Source: Pseudolabrys sp963742345 (GTDB taxonomy: Bacteria; Pseudomonadota; Alphaproteobacteria; Rhizobiales; Xanthobacteraceae). Taken from it: 64,000 nucleotides of DNA. Both the position numbers and the translations under genes were made by a program. The stretch is from the NCBI GenBank assembly GCA_963742345.1, contig CAVULO010000015.1, forward strand, positions 1 through 64,000, written 5' to 3'. Below, piece by piece: positions 33,966-43,092 of the stretch. The notes under the pieces are model-generated. The model was not told the DNA's origin, did no database searches, and saw only the letters and a program-made list of their open reading frames with translations. Position 1 is the stretch's first letter. Every line of letters begins with the position of its first letter.

Positions 33966-35231
33966 TTAGTTTCTGAGGGCCTTTTCGTAAGGAAAGATCG
34001 CTTCGCCACTTTTATATTGCGGCGGGTAGATGATCACCTCGGTCGTCAGGTCGCGGAAGTCGTCGATGCTGTTGCCCTTGATGTTCTGGAATTGGGCCGC
34101 CAGCGTGCGTTCCTCGGCCCACTCGCCCTGTTTGCCAAATTTCACGTCGCCGACGACCGTCTTGAACGTCGTCTTGCGAATATAGTCGGCGAGCACGTCG
34201 TCATTCAGGCTCTTGGTGGCAGCGATAGCGTCGCCGAGCACCTGCAGGTCGGCATAAGCCCACACCGGCATGTAGTAACCGAGCGGGTCGGTTCCGGCGG
34301 CCTTGGCGCGCTCCTGATATTTCTTGAGCAGCTCGAGTGAGCCGGGAAACATCATCGACTTGACCGGCAGCCAGGTCTCGTAGTTGACCACGCCGTTGAG
34401 GAGCGGGCCAAGCTGGGTCTTGAACACCGTCGCCTGCAGCCCGACCATCGCGCCACCCCACATTTTCGGCTTGAAGCCGACTTCGTGCATCGCCTTGACC
34501 ATGCCGACGGTGTCGAGCGGATAAGAGCAGACCACCATAAGATCCGGATTCACGGCCTGAATCGCCCGCACGATCGGGGAGAAGTCGGTGGTGGAGGGCG
34601 GATAGCTCTTTTCATAAACAATCTTAAAGCCCGATGCCTGCGCATTTTGATGCGCGCCCTCGCAGGCGTTGCGACCGAACTCGGCGTCGGCCATCGCGAT
34701 CGCAATCGTCTGCGGCTTCGGCTTCTGAGCTTCGGCCACCTTGAAGAAACCGCGCGTAAAGGCCGGCTTCGGCGTCGGGCCGTTCGGGATCATCGAGAAA
34801 TATTTCGGATAGTTGAATGTCTCGTTGATGCCGGTGCCGAAGAGGCTGATGAACAACTTTTTCTTCTGGATCGCGACCGGCATCGCCGCCGCAATCTGTG
34901 TCGAAGCATACCCGCTGATAATCAGGTCGACCTTGTCGATGTCGAGCAGTTTGGCGTAGATGCCGGGCACCTGCGATGGATTGCTTTGATCGTCGTAGTA
35001 GACAAGCTTGACCGGCCGGCCGAGCAGCCCGCCTTTAGCATTGATGTCGTCTTCCCAGACCTGCATCGCCACCAGGGACATTTTACCATTGGCGGCCAGC
35101 GGACCTGTAAGTGACATGCCGAAACCGATTTTAATCGGATCGGCAGCTTTCGCCGGCGCTGAAGTTAAAATTAGCGCAGCAGCTAGAGAGGATAACGCCA
35201 AACGGATAATGCTAATCAATCGCGTTTTCAT
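33966..35231 (-). CDS. Branched-chain amino acid-type ABC transporter substrate-binding protein (LivK family)
   Basis: A 421-residue protein with GAGGGG before the ATG and signal MKTRLISIIRLALSSLAAAL, cleaved after AKA. Motifs are IKIGFGMSLTGPLAANGKMS, LLGRPVKLVYYDDQSNPSQV and STQIAAAMPVAIQKKK. It is the intact close paralogue of the interrupted gene at 18114, colinear over its length. A FixK/FNR-type box stands 62 bp upstream of the start, placing a class II promoter start about 25 bp before the ATG, so low-oxygen control is likely. No livFGHM genes follow. Confidence 0.87.
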   Translation of the reverse strand: MKTRLISIIRLALSSLAAALILTSAPAKAADPIKIGFGMSLTGPLAANGKMSLVAMQVWEDDINAKGGLLGRPVKLVYYDDQSNPSQVPGIYAKLLDIDKVDLIISGYASTQIAAAMPVAIQKKKLFISLFGTGINETFNYPKYFSMIPNGPTPKPAFTRGFFKVAEAQKPKPQTIAIAMADAEFGRNACEGAHQNAQASGFKIVYEKSYPPSTTDFSPIVRAIQAVNPDLMVVCSYPLDTVGMVKAMHEVGFKPKMWGGAMVGLQATVFKTQLGPLLNGVVNYETWLPVKSMMFPGSLELLKKYQERAKAAGTDPLGYYMPVWAYADLQVLGDAIAATKSLNDDVLADYIRKTTFKTVVGDVKFGKQGEWAEERTLAAQFQNIKGNSIDDFRDLTTEVIIYPPQYKSGEAIFPYEKALRN

Positions 35232-35292
35232 GGGCCCCTCTCAATTGAATCCCGAATAGTGGCAAGTTGACCGCAATCACTTCTGGTCAATC

Positions 35293-35306
35293 TTGATTCA
35301 GATCAA
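35293..35306 (-). promoter_or_regulatory. FixK/FNR-type box (TTGATTCAGATCAA)
   Basis: Perfect TTGAT-N4-ATCAA palindrome, identical in all 14 bases to the box at 9016. It is 62 bp upstream of the LivK gene and 164 bp upstream of the HdeA-like gene on the other strand. The distance fits the LivK gene best. The rest of the gap 35232-35469 shows no other feature. Confidence 0.65.
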
Positions 35307-35469
35307 AAACCTTGAAGTTTACTGGTGTTGCCTTTGTCGCAGGTGTAGTGCTCGGTGCGGGTGTTGAATATGGGATTACCCAAAAGAGCGCGAAGTGTGG
35401 CCGTCTCTAGATCGCTGCGGCATCGCTCGACATCTCAAATACGAACTCAAAATCCAAGGATGAAACACC

Positions 35470-35811
35470 ATGAATAAATATTCTGCCGGGATTACCGCAG
35501 GTCTTCTCCTGTCGATATCGACCGCGTCGGCGCAGGTTGAGTTATCCAAATATGCCGACGCGAATGGATACATCTACGTCCAGAAGCTGACGTGTGCTCA
35601 GCTCGCCAACACATACCAGGAAGATGCTGACTTCCTAGGTGTCTGGTACAGCGGCTGGTATAACGGTCTCGCCAAAAAGAACGCTATCAACGTGCCGAGG
35701 GTTAAGGAGGGAATTCATAACGTCATTGTTTACTGCAAGGCCAACCAGGATAAGCGGGTCATTCAGGCGATACACACTATCCTGAAGCAGGAGCAGCAAC
35801 AGAAAAAGTGA
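35470..35811 (+). CDS. HdeA/HdeB-like acid-stress chaperone
   Basis: A 113-residue secreted protein with signal MNKYSAGITAGLLLSISTASA. The mature part has the HdeA pattern: two cysteines (LTCAQL near 42 and VYCKAN near 90) that form a disulfide, with WYSGWYNGLAKKNAINVPRV between them. Such proteins unfold at low pH and hold other periplasmic proteins in solution. It has its own intrinsic terminator 22 bp after the stop. Confidence 0.75.
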   Translation: MNKYSAGITAGLLLSISTASAQVELSKYADANGYIYVQKLTCAQLANTYQEDADFLGVWYSGWYNGLAKKNAINVPRVKEGIHNVIVYCKANQDKRVIQAIHTILKQEQQQKK

Positions 35812-35832
35812 TGTCAGCCCGCCATCGCGGTT

Positions 35833-35859
35833 GACCGCCACGCGGCGGTCTTTCTTTTT
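35833..35859 (+). terminator. Intrinsic terminator of the HdeA-like gene
   Basis: Stem GACCGCC/GGCGGTC with loop ACGC, followed by TTTCTTTTT. It is joined directly to a type A palindrome half, as at 46528 and 52559. Confidence 0.8.
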
Positions 35860-35861
35860 CC

Positions 35862-35930
35862 GATTGGCACTTAGCGGCGCGCCATATGATGACGCCAACG
35901 AGTGTCCGCTGCCGGCGTAACAGCAGATAT
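35862..35930 (+). repeat. Degenerate palindromic repeats, half A and B
   Basis: A half unit (GATTGGCACTTAGCGG) directly after the terminator and a B unit at 35900-35930 (AGTGTCCGCT, loop GCCGGCGTAA, decayed right arm). Confidence 0.65.
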
Positions 35931-35967
35931 CAGTGCTGCCGGCCTGTGTTTCCGCAGAATATGTCGA

Positions 35968-37363
35968 TCAGCCCTGATGGGGCGTTGTGGTTTGCGGCGG
36001 CCCCAAGTTGTTGAAACGTGCTTTCTGCTCATCGCTCAAAGAGGAATAGAAGTCGGCGAGGGCAGGGCGCACCGTCTTAATTGCCCCTGCCATCGCATCC
36101 AGACGTTTTCCGACAGCGTCAAATCTGTCCAAGGGTGTCTGCGGTGACTGGGTAGGGCAGGATGCCTGCAATTGATTGGCGGCCTCTGTTGAGGCGGCCT
36201 TTAATTTTTCCAGTGCGTCCTGCTGCTGTTGCGTGGGCTTCACGGCCTGTTCCACACGTTGCACAGGCAGTTGCGTGAAACTTTCCGTGCGGCTGCTGCA
36301 CAGCGCAGCCAAATTGTCGCCCGAAGCGGATCCCCGACGGCTCGAACGTGCGCTTGAAGCCGGACCCAGCGCCGCAAAGCGCTGCCTCTGCTCGTCATTC
36401 AGCGAATTGTAAAAATTATCGAGCGGGGTGCGTATCATACCCCATGCCTGCACCATGCCGTCGAGTCGCTTTTGCACCGAGTTCGAGGCGCCCCAGCGGC
36501 GTCAATGAGAGTTCGCTTGAACAGGATGCCTTCAGAGCGCCGCTCGCCTGCGATGAAGCGGCTTTTAGTGCGTCGAGTGATTTGAGTTGGTCGTCGGTCA
36601 GGTGGATGGACTGCTGGATGCTGTCGATCGGAAGGTCGGTCACGCCCGGTGCGAGGCCACCGCAAGACTGTGCAAGATCCGCGCTGGCTACAGAGCCTGT
36701 AGTTTCGCGTTCGACATTACGGCGTGCGGTGCGTGTTCGTGCGGGGCCACCATATGCATACCCGCCATAAACGTCATCGTACCCTGGGCCGTAGGCGTAT
36801 TCGGGACCGGGCCAGAACATGGCATCCCACACGAACAGATTTCCGTAAGCCCAGAATGGGTCGTAATAACCGTATGGCCAGAGCACAAAGGCAAAAAGAT
36901 TGCCGTAGAAGTAGGGCCAGAAGACTGGTCCGCGCCAGCCGCCCCATCCATGGCTCCAGCCGCCTCTCCAGTTGGAATTGCCCCAGTGGTTCCAAGCGGC
37001 CCGGCCGCCTAAAGTGCCCGCGCCTAGTGCGCCGACACGCCCGCCGTTAACGCGAGCGAAGTTGCTGCGCGATGTTCCTGTGCGAGTGCTGCGGAAACTA
37101 CGATTGCTGCCGCTACGGATGTTAGCGGCGCCTAACCGTGAAGTGCCGATGCGCCCGCCGTTGACACGTGCGCCACTAAAATGTCCTCCGCTACCACCAA
37201 CATGTGCGGCACTAAAATGCCCTCCGCCGCCACCACCGTGACCGCCACCGCCATGGCCGCCACCGCCACCGCCACCTGATCGCGCCATGCTTGGTGCGGT
37301 TCCGAGAGTTAACGCGACAAACGCAACTGTCGCGACGAGCACTTTGACAATGTTGATTGTCAT
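35968..37363 (-). pseudogene. LTXXQ/Spy-type periplasmic protein interrupted by one apparent frameshift
   Basis: AGGAG precedes the ATG at 37363. Signal peptide, then a low-complexity Gly/His/Ser-Arg region (to about residue 125), a Tyr/Gly/Trp-rich stretch and two LTXXQ-type domains. The first (residues about 225-310, SIHLTDDQLKSLDALKAA) crosses the break; the second (TQQQQDALEKLKAAS, then SLSDEQKARFNNLG) is intact. Removing one T at 36482/36483 (plus strand) restores RLDSVQKRLDGM, colinear with the second domain's RFDAVGKRLDAM, and a 464-residue protein. The expected site is GACTC, so the break is probably a base-calling error. Spy-like proteins are periplasmic chaperones. Confidence 0.82.
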
Positions 37364-37583
37364 AGGGGGCACTCCTGTGCGAGACGCAAATTAGGGGCAC
37401 TCTCGTGCGAAACGCGGAATTATAACACGGGCCAAGAGATTTTGTTCCTGCAAAAGTGGTGTCAGAGCGACGGTATCGCGCTAACGATCGGCGATTTTGG
37501 CGTCCGGACATGAAAAATCCAAACCGGCAGTCTTTGACGCTCCCGAAGCCGCGATTCACCCGCGTATCAAAGCTATAGTTGGC

Positions 37584-37617
37584 GGATGTGCCTGATTTTT
37601 TGACCCAATGCGGGCAT
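37584..37617 (+). repeat. Degenerate palindromic repeat, type C
   Basis: GGATGTGCCTGA, loop TTTTTTGACCCAA and right arm TGCGGGCAT. It stands upstream of the gene remnant at 37676. Confidence 0.6.
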
Positions 37618-37675
37618 GGCGCGTGATCAATTCCGAGGCCGGTTGGTGCCATTTCTCACTCGCCGCCCGGTCGCA

Positions 37676-37790
37676 AAGTGCTAGAGTGTCGGCATCGGAC
37701 ACGGCGTGGTCCGTATGGGGGCGCATGGAACAGCACGAATTCAGCGCATTTCGTGCGGTACTCGCCCGTGCCGGCGAGGGGACCGAATGA
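37676..37790 (+). pseudogene. Internally deleted ABC.X4.S binding-protein gene
   Basis: The leader (CACGGCGTGGTCC at 37700, as at 13225) and a start codon at 37724 encode MEQHEFSAF, matching the M-RRREFIT start of the family. After 12 codons the frame reads LARAGEGTE and stops, matching LARADEVIE-stop. About 930 bp of the middle are missing. The DNA 37760-37790 closely matches the end of the gene at 15377. Its terminal ATGA overlaps the start of the radical SAM gene. Confidence 0.7.
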
Positions 37791-39424
37791 AGCCGCGTGA
37801 GTTGCGAGCGTGCAACGTTCTGCTGATCTACCCCCGTTTTGCAGCGGATACGTTTTGGAATTTTGCAGCGACATGCGAGCTTTTCGGGGCGAAATACCCG
37901 GCCGCGCCTCTGGGCTTGATCACAGTTGCTGCTTTGTTGCCTCCTACATGGTCGGTGCGTCTGGTTGACCGCAACGCCGAGGAGCTCACCGACAGTCAGC
38001 TTGAATGGGCTGATCTTGTGATGACGGGCGGTATGTTGCCTCAACAGCCCGATACGCTGGCGATTATCGACTTGTGTCATCTGCACAAGAAACCGGTAGC
38101 TGTCGGCGGGCCGGCTGTGACCTCGACCCCTCACATCTACGAAAAGGCCGATTTCCGAGTTCTCGGCGAAGCCGAGGGCGTCATCAACGACTTCATCGCC
38201 GCGTGGGAGGCAGGAACGCGCGAGGGATTGTTCGAGGCTGAAAAGTTCACGGTCGATGTAACAAAGAGTCCCATTCCTCGGTTCGACCTTTTGAATTTCG
38301 ACCGGTATCTCCATATCGGAGTGCAATTTTCACGCGGCTGTCCGTTCACCTGCGAATTCTGCGACATCATTGAGCTTTACGGCCGGGTGCCGCGCGCCAA
38401 AACCAATCCCCAGATGCTGGCTGAGCTCGACGAGCTTTATCGGCTGGGCTATCGCGGCCACGTCGATTTTGTCGACGACAATCTCATCGGCAACAAGAAG
38501 GCGGTCAGAACATTCATGCCGGAGCTGCAGGCGTGGCTCGAACGCCACGATTATCCATTTGAGTTCACGACAGAGGCTTCGCTCAACCTGGCGGACGATG
38601 ATGCCTTCCTGAAAGCGATGAGTGACGCCAATTTTGTCGGCGTGTTTGTCGGAATTGAAAGTCCCGATGCCGACACGCTTGTCGCTATGAAGAAGAAGCA
38701 GAACACCCGCCGGAGTTTGGTCGAAAGCATTAAAAAGATTTATGCGGCCGGCATATTCGTTACGGGAGGGTTTATCGTTGGCTTCGATAGTGAGAAGGGT
38801 TCAATCGCGGACGGCATGATCGAATTGATAGAAGACGCTGCGATCCCGGTTTGCATGGTCGGCCTGCTATATGCCCTGCCCAACACACAGCTGACGCGCC
38901 GGCTCGAGAAGGAAGGTCGCCTGCACCCGACGCCGGACTCATATATGCCGGGTACTGCGGATCAGTGCACCCAAGGCCTGAATTTTGATACAATGCGGCC
39001 GCGCCAAGAGATACTTCTCGACTACAAGCGCATTCTTGAGAAGGTCTACGATCCGGCAGCTTTTGCCGGACGTCTGGAACGCCTGACGAGTTTGCTCAAC
39101 AACTCCAATCGAAAACGCCAGACCCGTGCAAACGACTCCCGGCACGGATTTAGCGGCTCAGAAATGGTTCACCGGATCATCAGCAACTTGCCAGAACCAC
39201 GCGAGATCTTTTGGCCGGCATTTAAAAGATGTGTGTCGAGTAATCCGCAATCGGCCCGATGGATCGTCGCGCTAACAGCACTTTACCTGCATCTCGGTCC
39301 TTTCTCACGTTACGTGATTGGTCTGATCGAGCAGAAGATCGACGATCCTCAGACGAGCAACTTTGATGGACATGGGGAGGTCGGTCCCGGCCTGACCCAA
39401 ACGGCAAAACTTGAAGTCGTCTAG
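37787..39424 (+). CDS. B12-binding domain radical SAM protein (DUF4070-type)
   Basis: A 545-residue protein. The start at 37787, after GAGGGGACC, is preferred to the open frame upstream, which is the binding-protein remnant. Residues 12-150 form the B12-binding domain (NVLLIYPRF, PAAPLGLITVAALLPPTWSV, DLVMTGGMLPQQ, VAVGGPAVTSTPHIY). The radical SAM cluster motif CPFTCEFC is at about residues 184-191, followed by GHVDFVDDNLIGN and TEASLNLADDD. The C-terminal 140 residues match the DUF4070 extension. Hopanoid methylases (HpnP) and several oxidative tailoring enzymes share this layout, but no hopanoid genes are adjacent, so the product is unknown. Confidence 0.83.
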   Translation: MKPRELRACNVLLIYPRFAADTFWNFAATCELFGAKYPAAPLGLITVAALLPPTWSVRLVDRNAEELTDSQLEWADLVMTGGMLPQQPDTLAIIDLCHLHKKPVAVGGPAVTSTPHIYEKADFRVLGEAEGVINDFIAAWEAGTREGLFEAEKFTVDVTKSPIPRFDLLNFDRYLHIGVQFSRGCPFTCEFCDIIELYGRVPRAKTNPQMLAELDELYRLGYRGHVDFVDDNLIGNKKAVRTFMPELQAWLERHDYPFEFTTEASLNLADDDAFLKAMSDANFVGVFVGIESPDADTLVAMKKKQNTRRSLVESIKKIYAAGIFVTGGFIVGFDSEKGSIADGMIELIEDAAIPVCMVGLLYALPNTQLTRRLEKEGRLHPTPDSYMPGTADQCTQGLNFDTMRPRQEILLDYKRILEKVYDPAAFAGRLERLTSLLNNSNRKRQTRANDSRHGFSGSEMVHRIISNLPEPREIFWPAFKRCVSSNPQSARWIVALTALYLHLGPFSRYVIGLIEQKIDDPQTSNFDGHGEVGPGLTQTAKLEVV

Positions 39425-39499
39425 AACGCCGTCAAAGGACGACCAGGTTTGTGACCTCGGGTTGCCGTTGCGACAGGCACATCGCGATTGAACGGCGTG

Positions 39500-39527
39500 A
39501 CGTCCGCTTTTTGACCTGAACCGTTAA
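39500..39527 (+). repeat. Degenerate palindromic repeat, type C
   Basis: ACGTCCGCT, loop TTTTGACCTGAA and a lost right arm (CCGTTAAAAT). Confidence 0.5.
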
Positions 39528-39551
39528 AATGCCCCGGTGCAACTTCAGGCT

Positions 39552-39749
39552 TTAGGCTTGCCTGTGCGCCTGCGCGTCTTCTCGCTTGCGTTCTTCAAAG
39601 CGCCGCCGACGCACATAGTTCGGGTCGCTAAGCACTACACGCCATGCCTCATCCAAGGCGGCATTTCTAGAGGCACGGATCCTCGCTTGCACTGTCCATA
39701 TGATCCATACGACGCAGGCAATCAGAAAAAGTATGATGATCAGTTCCAT
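39552..39749 (-). CDS. Small membrane-anchored protein
   Basis: A 65-residue protein with AAGGGG upstream. One N-terminal membrane helix (LIIILFLIACVVWIIWTV) is followed by a highly charged helical tail ending RRRRFEERKREDAQAHRQA. Unknown function. Confidence 0.55.
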   Translation of the reverse strand: MELIIILFLIACVVWIIWTVQARIRASRNAALDEAWRVVLSDPNYVRRRRFEERKREDAQAHRQA

Positions 39750-39871
39750 CGTCGGCCCCTTCTGGCCACCACCCCGAATGGGTCAATGAATATCAGGTAG
39801 GGGCGTTGCGTAGTAGCCTAAGTAGCTGCGCTGGTCACTTATCGGCACATGGGCAAAATGGGAGAAGACCA

Positions 39872-40252
39872 ATGAAAATTCGGTACGTAGTAACGTTGGC
39901 GGCTGCCATCGGATTGGGACTTGGATCCGTTGCACTTCAGGGTCTGCACGCTCAACCCAAGCCGCCAGTTTATGTTGTGATCGAGATTGACGAGATAACC
40001 GATATCGATGGCTTCAAGGCTCTGCTTAAAATGGCTCCATCCAACGTCGTGGAAGTTAAAGATGCAGACGGTCGCTATCTTGTGCGCACAGAAAATATAA
40101 CCGCTCTCGATGGAACCGCGCCGAAGCGCTTTTTGATCATTGCTTTCGATAATATTGCGAAAGCAAAAGCCTTCAGTGATAAAACGAAAGAGACCGCCGC
40201 AATGCGTATCAAAACAACGAAATCGCGGTCGTTCATTGTAGAGGGCACGTAG
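39872..40252 (+). CDS. DUF1330-domain secreted protein
   Basis: A 126-residue protein read from the ATG after GGGAGAAG. Signal MKIRYVVTLAAAIGLGLGSV, cleaved after LHAQ. The DUF1330 fold (a dimeric ferredoxin-like barrel) spans 34-118: VYVVIEIDEITDIDGFKALL, GRYLVRTENITALDG, KRFLIIAFDNIAKAKAFSD. Cytoplasmic DUF1330 proteins are common; an exported one is less so. Function is unknown. Confidence 0.72.
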   Translation: MKIRYVVTLAAAIGLGLGSVALQGLHAQPKPPVYVVIEIDEITDIDGFKALLKMAPSNVVEVKDADGRYLVRTENITALDGTAPKRFLIIAFDNIAKAKAFSDKTKETAAMRIKTTKSRSFIVEGT

Positions 40253-40333
40253 AACATTATCCCGCACAAACTGTTACGCGCGATGCCGATAACGTTCCTG
40301 ACTGATCTGCGTTTATAAGTACGCGCTCAGCGT

Positions 40334-40363
40334 GAATGCCCGCTATTGCCACAAAGCGGACAC
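40334..40363 (+). repeat. Single palindromic repeat, type A (degenerate)
   Basis: GAATGCCCGCT, loop ATTGCCACAA and right arm AGCGGACAC. The gap 40253-40554 holds nothing else clear. Confidence 0.75.
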
Positions 40364-40554
40364 GCCGCGCTGGTTCAGCAACAGATCTGACAGAATGTCG
40401 GCCAACTAATGGTTGTGACTCTCGAAGCTAATAACTTTCGCGTCGGGCGTGGCGACTGCTGCAAAGAATACGCCAACCTACGTTGGAGGGTGTGCCAGAG
40501 TGGGGAGCATGGTAGAAGGGAGGCTTCAACTTCGTCCGACCGAGGAGAGTGACC

Positions 40555-41850
40555 ATGTCCGCGGAACCGTTATCTCCTACCCGGCGCACTTTAATTGCCA
40601 CCTCAGCCGCTGCGGGTGCCTTAAGCCTGCTTCCCGCGGAGGCTCGCGCAGCGGGCGAAGACAAGGCGATCCGCCCCTTCCGGATCACCGTTCCGGAAGA
40701 GCAGCTGGTCGATCTCCGGCGGCGCATCAACGCCACAAAGTGGCCTGAACGGGAAACGGTCACGGATGATTCGCAAGGCGTGCAGCTGGCGACGATGCAG
40801 AAGCTCGCGCAGTATTGGGCGAACGAGCACGATTGGCGCAAGTGCGAGGCGAAGATCAACGCCGTGCCGAACTTCATCACCGAGATCGACGGGCTCGACA
40901 TTCATTTCATTCACGTGCGCTCGAAGCATGAAAATGCGCTGCCGATGATCGTCACCCACGGCTGGCCCGGCTCGATCATCGAGCAGATGAAGATCATCGA
41001 GCCGCTGACTAATCCGACCGCGCATGGCGGGACCGCAGAGGACGCCTTCCATCTGGTGATTCCGTCGCTGCCGGGCTACGGCTTTTCGGGCAAGCCGACG
41101 GCGCCCGGGTGGAACCCCGTTAGCATTGCGAAAGCGTGGGCGACGCTCATGCAACGCCTCGGCTACACAAAATACGTGGCGCAGGGTGGCGATTGGGGCA
41201 ATTCCGTTTCGGAGGTGATGGCTTTGCAGCAGCCGCCGGGATTGCTCGGCATTCACACCAACATGGCGGCGACGGTTCCGCCCGATGTTTCGAAGGCGCT
41301 TTCCGCGGGCGGCCCGCCGCCCGCCGGCCTTTCGCCGGAGGAAAAGTACGCGTGGGATGGGCTCGCTGACTTCTATAAGAATGGGCTGGGCTACGCCAAC
41401 GAGATGGCTCTTCGTCCGCAGACGCTCTACGGAATCGTCGATTCGCCGGTTGGTCTTGCGGGCTGGATACTCGATCACGACATTCGCAGCTACCGGATGA
41501 TCGCCCGCGTTTTCGACGGCAAGCCTGAAGGGCTGAGCCGCGACGACGTTGTCGACAACATCACGCTCTATTGGTTGACGAATACGGCGATCTCTTCTGC
41601 GCGTCTCTACTGGGACACGACGCATAATTTGCCGCCAGCCGGCTTCTTCGACGCGAGAGGCGTCAAGCTTCCGGTCGCCGTGAGCGCGTTTGGGGAAGAA
41701 ATTTATCAAGCGCCGAAGAGCTGGGCAGAGAAGGCGTATGTGAAGCTCATTCACTACAACAAGTTCCCCAAAGGCGGCCATTTCGCGGCTTGGGAACAGC
41801 CTGAGATCTTCATCTCGGAGATGCGGGCGTCGTTCAAAACGCTCCGCTAG
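40555..41850 (+). CDS. Epoxide hydrolase with EHN-type N-terminal domain, Tat-exported
   Basis: A 431-residue alpha/beta hydrolase. The leader SPTRRTLIATSAAAGALSLL has a twin-arginine motif and ends after ARA. The EHN domain (FRITVPEEQLVDLRRRINAT, WPERETV, YWANEHDWRKCEAKINA) comes first. THGWPGSIIEQ near 130 supplies the oxyanion turn, GGDWGNSVSEV near 211 the nucleophilic Asp, and FPKGGHFAAWEQP near 410 the catalytic His. It opens epoxide rings to diols, as in microsomal epoxide hydrolase. It begins a plus-strand group with a thioredoxin-like and a second epoxide-hydrolase-like gene. Confidence 0.88.
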   Translation: MSAEPLSPTRRTLIATSAAAGALSLLPAEARAAGEDKAIRPFRITVPEEQLVDLRRRINATKWPERETVTDDSQGVQLATMQKLAQYWANEHDWRKCEAKINAVPNFITEIDGLDIHFIHVRSKHENALPMIVTHGWPGSIIEQMKIIEPLTNPTAHGGTAEDAFHLVIPSLPGYGFSGKPTAPGWNPVSIAKAWATLMQRLGYTKYVAQGGDWGNSVSEVMALQQPPGLLGIHTNMAATVPPDVSKALSAGGPPPAGLSPEEKYAWDGLADFYKNGLGYANEMALRPQTLYGIVDSPVGLAGWILDHDIRSYRMIARVFDGKPEGLSRDDVVDNITLYWLTNTAISSARLYWDTTHNLPPAGFFDARGVKLPVAVSAFGEEIYQAPKSWAEKAYVKLIHYNKFPKGGHFAAWEQPEIFISEMRASFKTLR

Positions 41851-41937
41851 GCCATCTGATACTAATGGCGCGCGCACGTTGCGCGCGCCGTCTCCTGTTC
41901 AGGGGCACATCGATCGGAATCCAAGAGGCATTCATCG

Positions 41938-43056
41938 ATGCAAACGAACAAGCGCTTGGTTGCCGCGGTGCTCGCCATCGCAATCGGAGCACCGGTTGTG
42001 GTCTTTGCAGGAGACATGAACGTGCCGCAGCCGACGACATCCACAGGGGTGCGGGTTCCGTTCCTCCACGGGCTTGCCACTGACCAAACCGCCAGTCAGT
42101 CCGAGTTGTCTTCCGTCGAGCGCGCGGACGAGTGGCTCAATTCGCCGCCTCTGACGGCGTCGGCTCTGCGCGGAAAAGTCGTCCTCGTTCATTTCTGGAC
42201 CTACACCTGCATCAACTGGCTGCGCACGCAGCCCTACCTTCGCGCCTGGGCGGAGAAGTACAAGGACAAGGGACTGGTCGTGGTCGGCGTCCATACGCCG
42301 GAATTCCAATTTGAAAAGAACATCGGCAACGTGCGCCCGCGGGTCAAAGCGCTACGGGTCGACTATCCCGTCGCGGTGGACAGCGAGTATGTGATTTGGC
42401 GCGCATTTAACAACAACTATTGGCCGGCACAGTATTTCATCGACGCGCAGGGACGCGTGCGGCACTCCCATTTCGGCGAAGGCTCGTACGAGCAGTCGGA
42501 GATGGTCATTCAGCGTCTGCTTATGGAGACGGGCGCCAGCGGAATCGGCGACGACCTGGCGTCGATCGATGCGCACGGTTTCGAAGCAGCCGCGGACTGG
42601 GCGAGCCTCAAGTCTCCGGAAAATTATGTCGGTTACGAGCGCACGGAGGGATTTGCATCGCCGGGCGGCGCGGCCCGTGACAAGCCTCGCGCGTATGAGC
42701 TGCCGTCACAGCTGCGCCTTAACAATTGGGCGCTGTCCGGTGAGTGGACGACAAAGTGCGATGCCGCCGTGCTGAACAAGCCCAACGGACGCATCGCGTA
42801 CCGGTTTCACGCCCGCGATCTTCACCTCGTCATGGGACCGCCGGCGCCAGGAACATCCGTGAGGTTTCGCGTGCTGATCGATGGGCGGCCACCAGGCGCG
42901 GCGCACGGAATTGACGTTGACGAACAAGGCAACGGCACAGTTACCGAGCAGCGGCTGTATCAGTTGATCAGACAGGCGAAGCCCATCGCCGATCGACAGT
43001 TCGAAATCGAGTTTTTCGATTCGGGCGTGGAGGCTTTCGCGTTCACGTTCGGCTGA
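41938..43056 (+). CDS. DipZ-like thioredoxin-family protein with an incomplete CxxC motif
   Basis: A 372-residue protein with signal MQTNKRLVAAVLAIAIGAPVVVFA. The TlpA/DipZ redoxin domain follows (LRGKVVLVHFWTYTCINWLR, then GLVVVGVHTPEFQFEKNIGN and YPVAVDSEYVIWRAFNN, WPAQYFIDAQGRVRHSHFGE). The active motif reads CINW (Cys near residue 91), so the second cysteine of the usual CINC is lost. The remaining 160 residues match the C-terminal beta domain found in DipZ proteins. It could act as a monothiol reductase or peroxide-type sensor. AAGAGG precedes the start. It lies between two epoxide-hydrolase-fold genes. Confidence 0.78.
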   Translation: MQTNKRLVAAVLAIAIGAPVVVFAGDMNVPQPTTSTGVRVPFLHGLATDQTASQSELSSVERADEWLNSPPLTASALRGKVVLVHFWTYTCINWLRTQPYLRAWAEKYKDKGLVVVGVHTPEFQFEKNIGNVRPRVKALRVDYPVAVDSEYVIWRAFNNNYWPAQYFIDAQGRVRHSHFGEGSYEQSEMVIQRLLMETGASGIGDDLASIDAHGFEAAADWASLKSPENYVGYERTEGFASPGGAARDKPRAYELPSQLRLNNWALSGEWTTKCDAAVLNKPNGRIAYRFHARDLHLVMGPPAPGTSVRFRVLIDGRPPGAAHGIDVDEQGNGTVTEQRLYQLIRQAKPIADRQFEIEFFDSGVEAFAFTFG

Positions 43057-43092
43057 TCTGTTGCGTAACCAGCGAAACAGGAAGAGTCACCA

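Noticed and set aside
40621..41877. A 418-residue minus-strand open frame
   Set aside because: It lies opposite the EHN epoxide hydrolase gene and is rich in Arg and His, typical of antisense frames in high-GC genomes.
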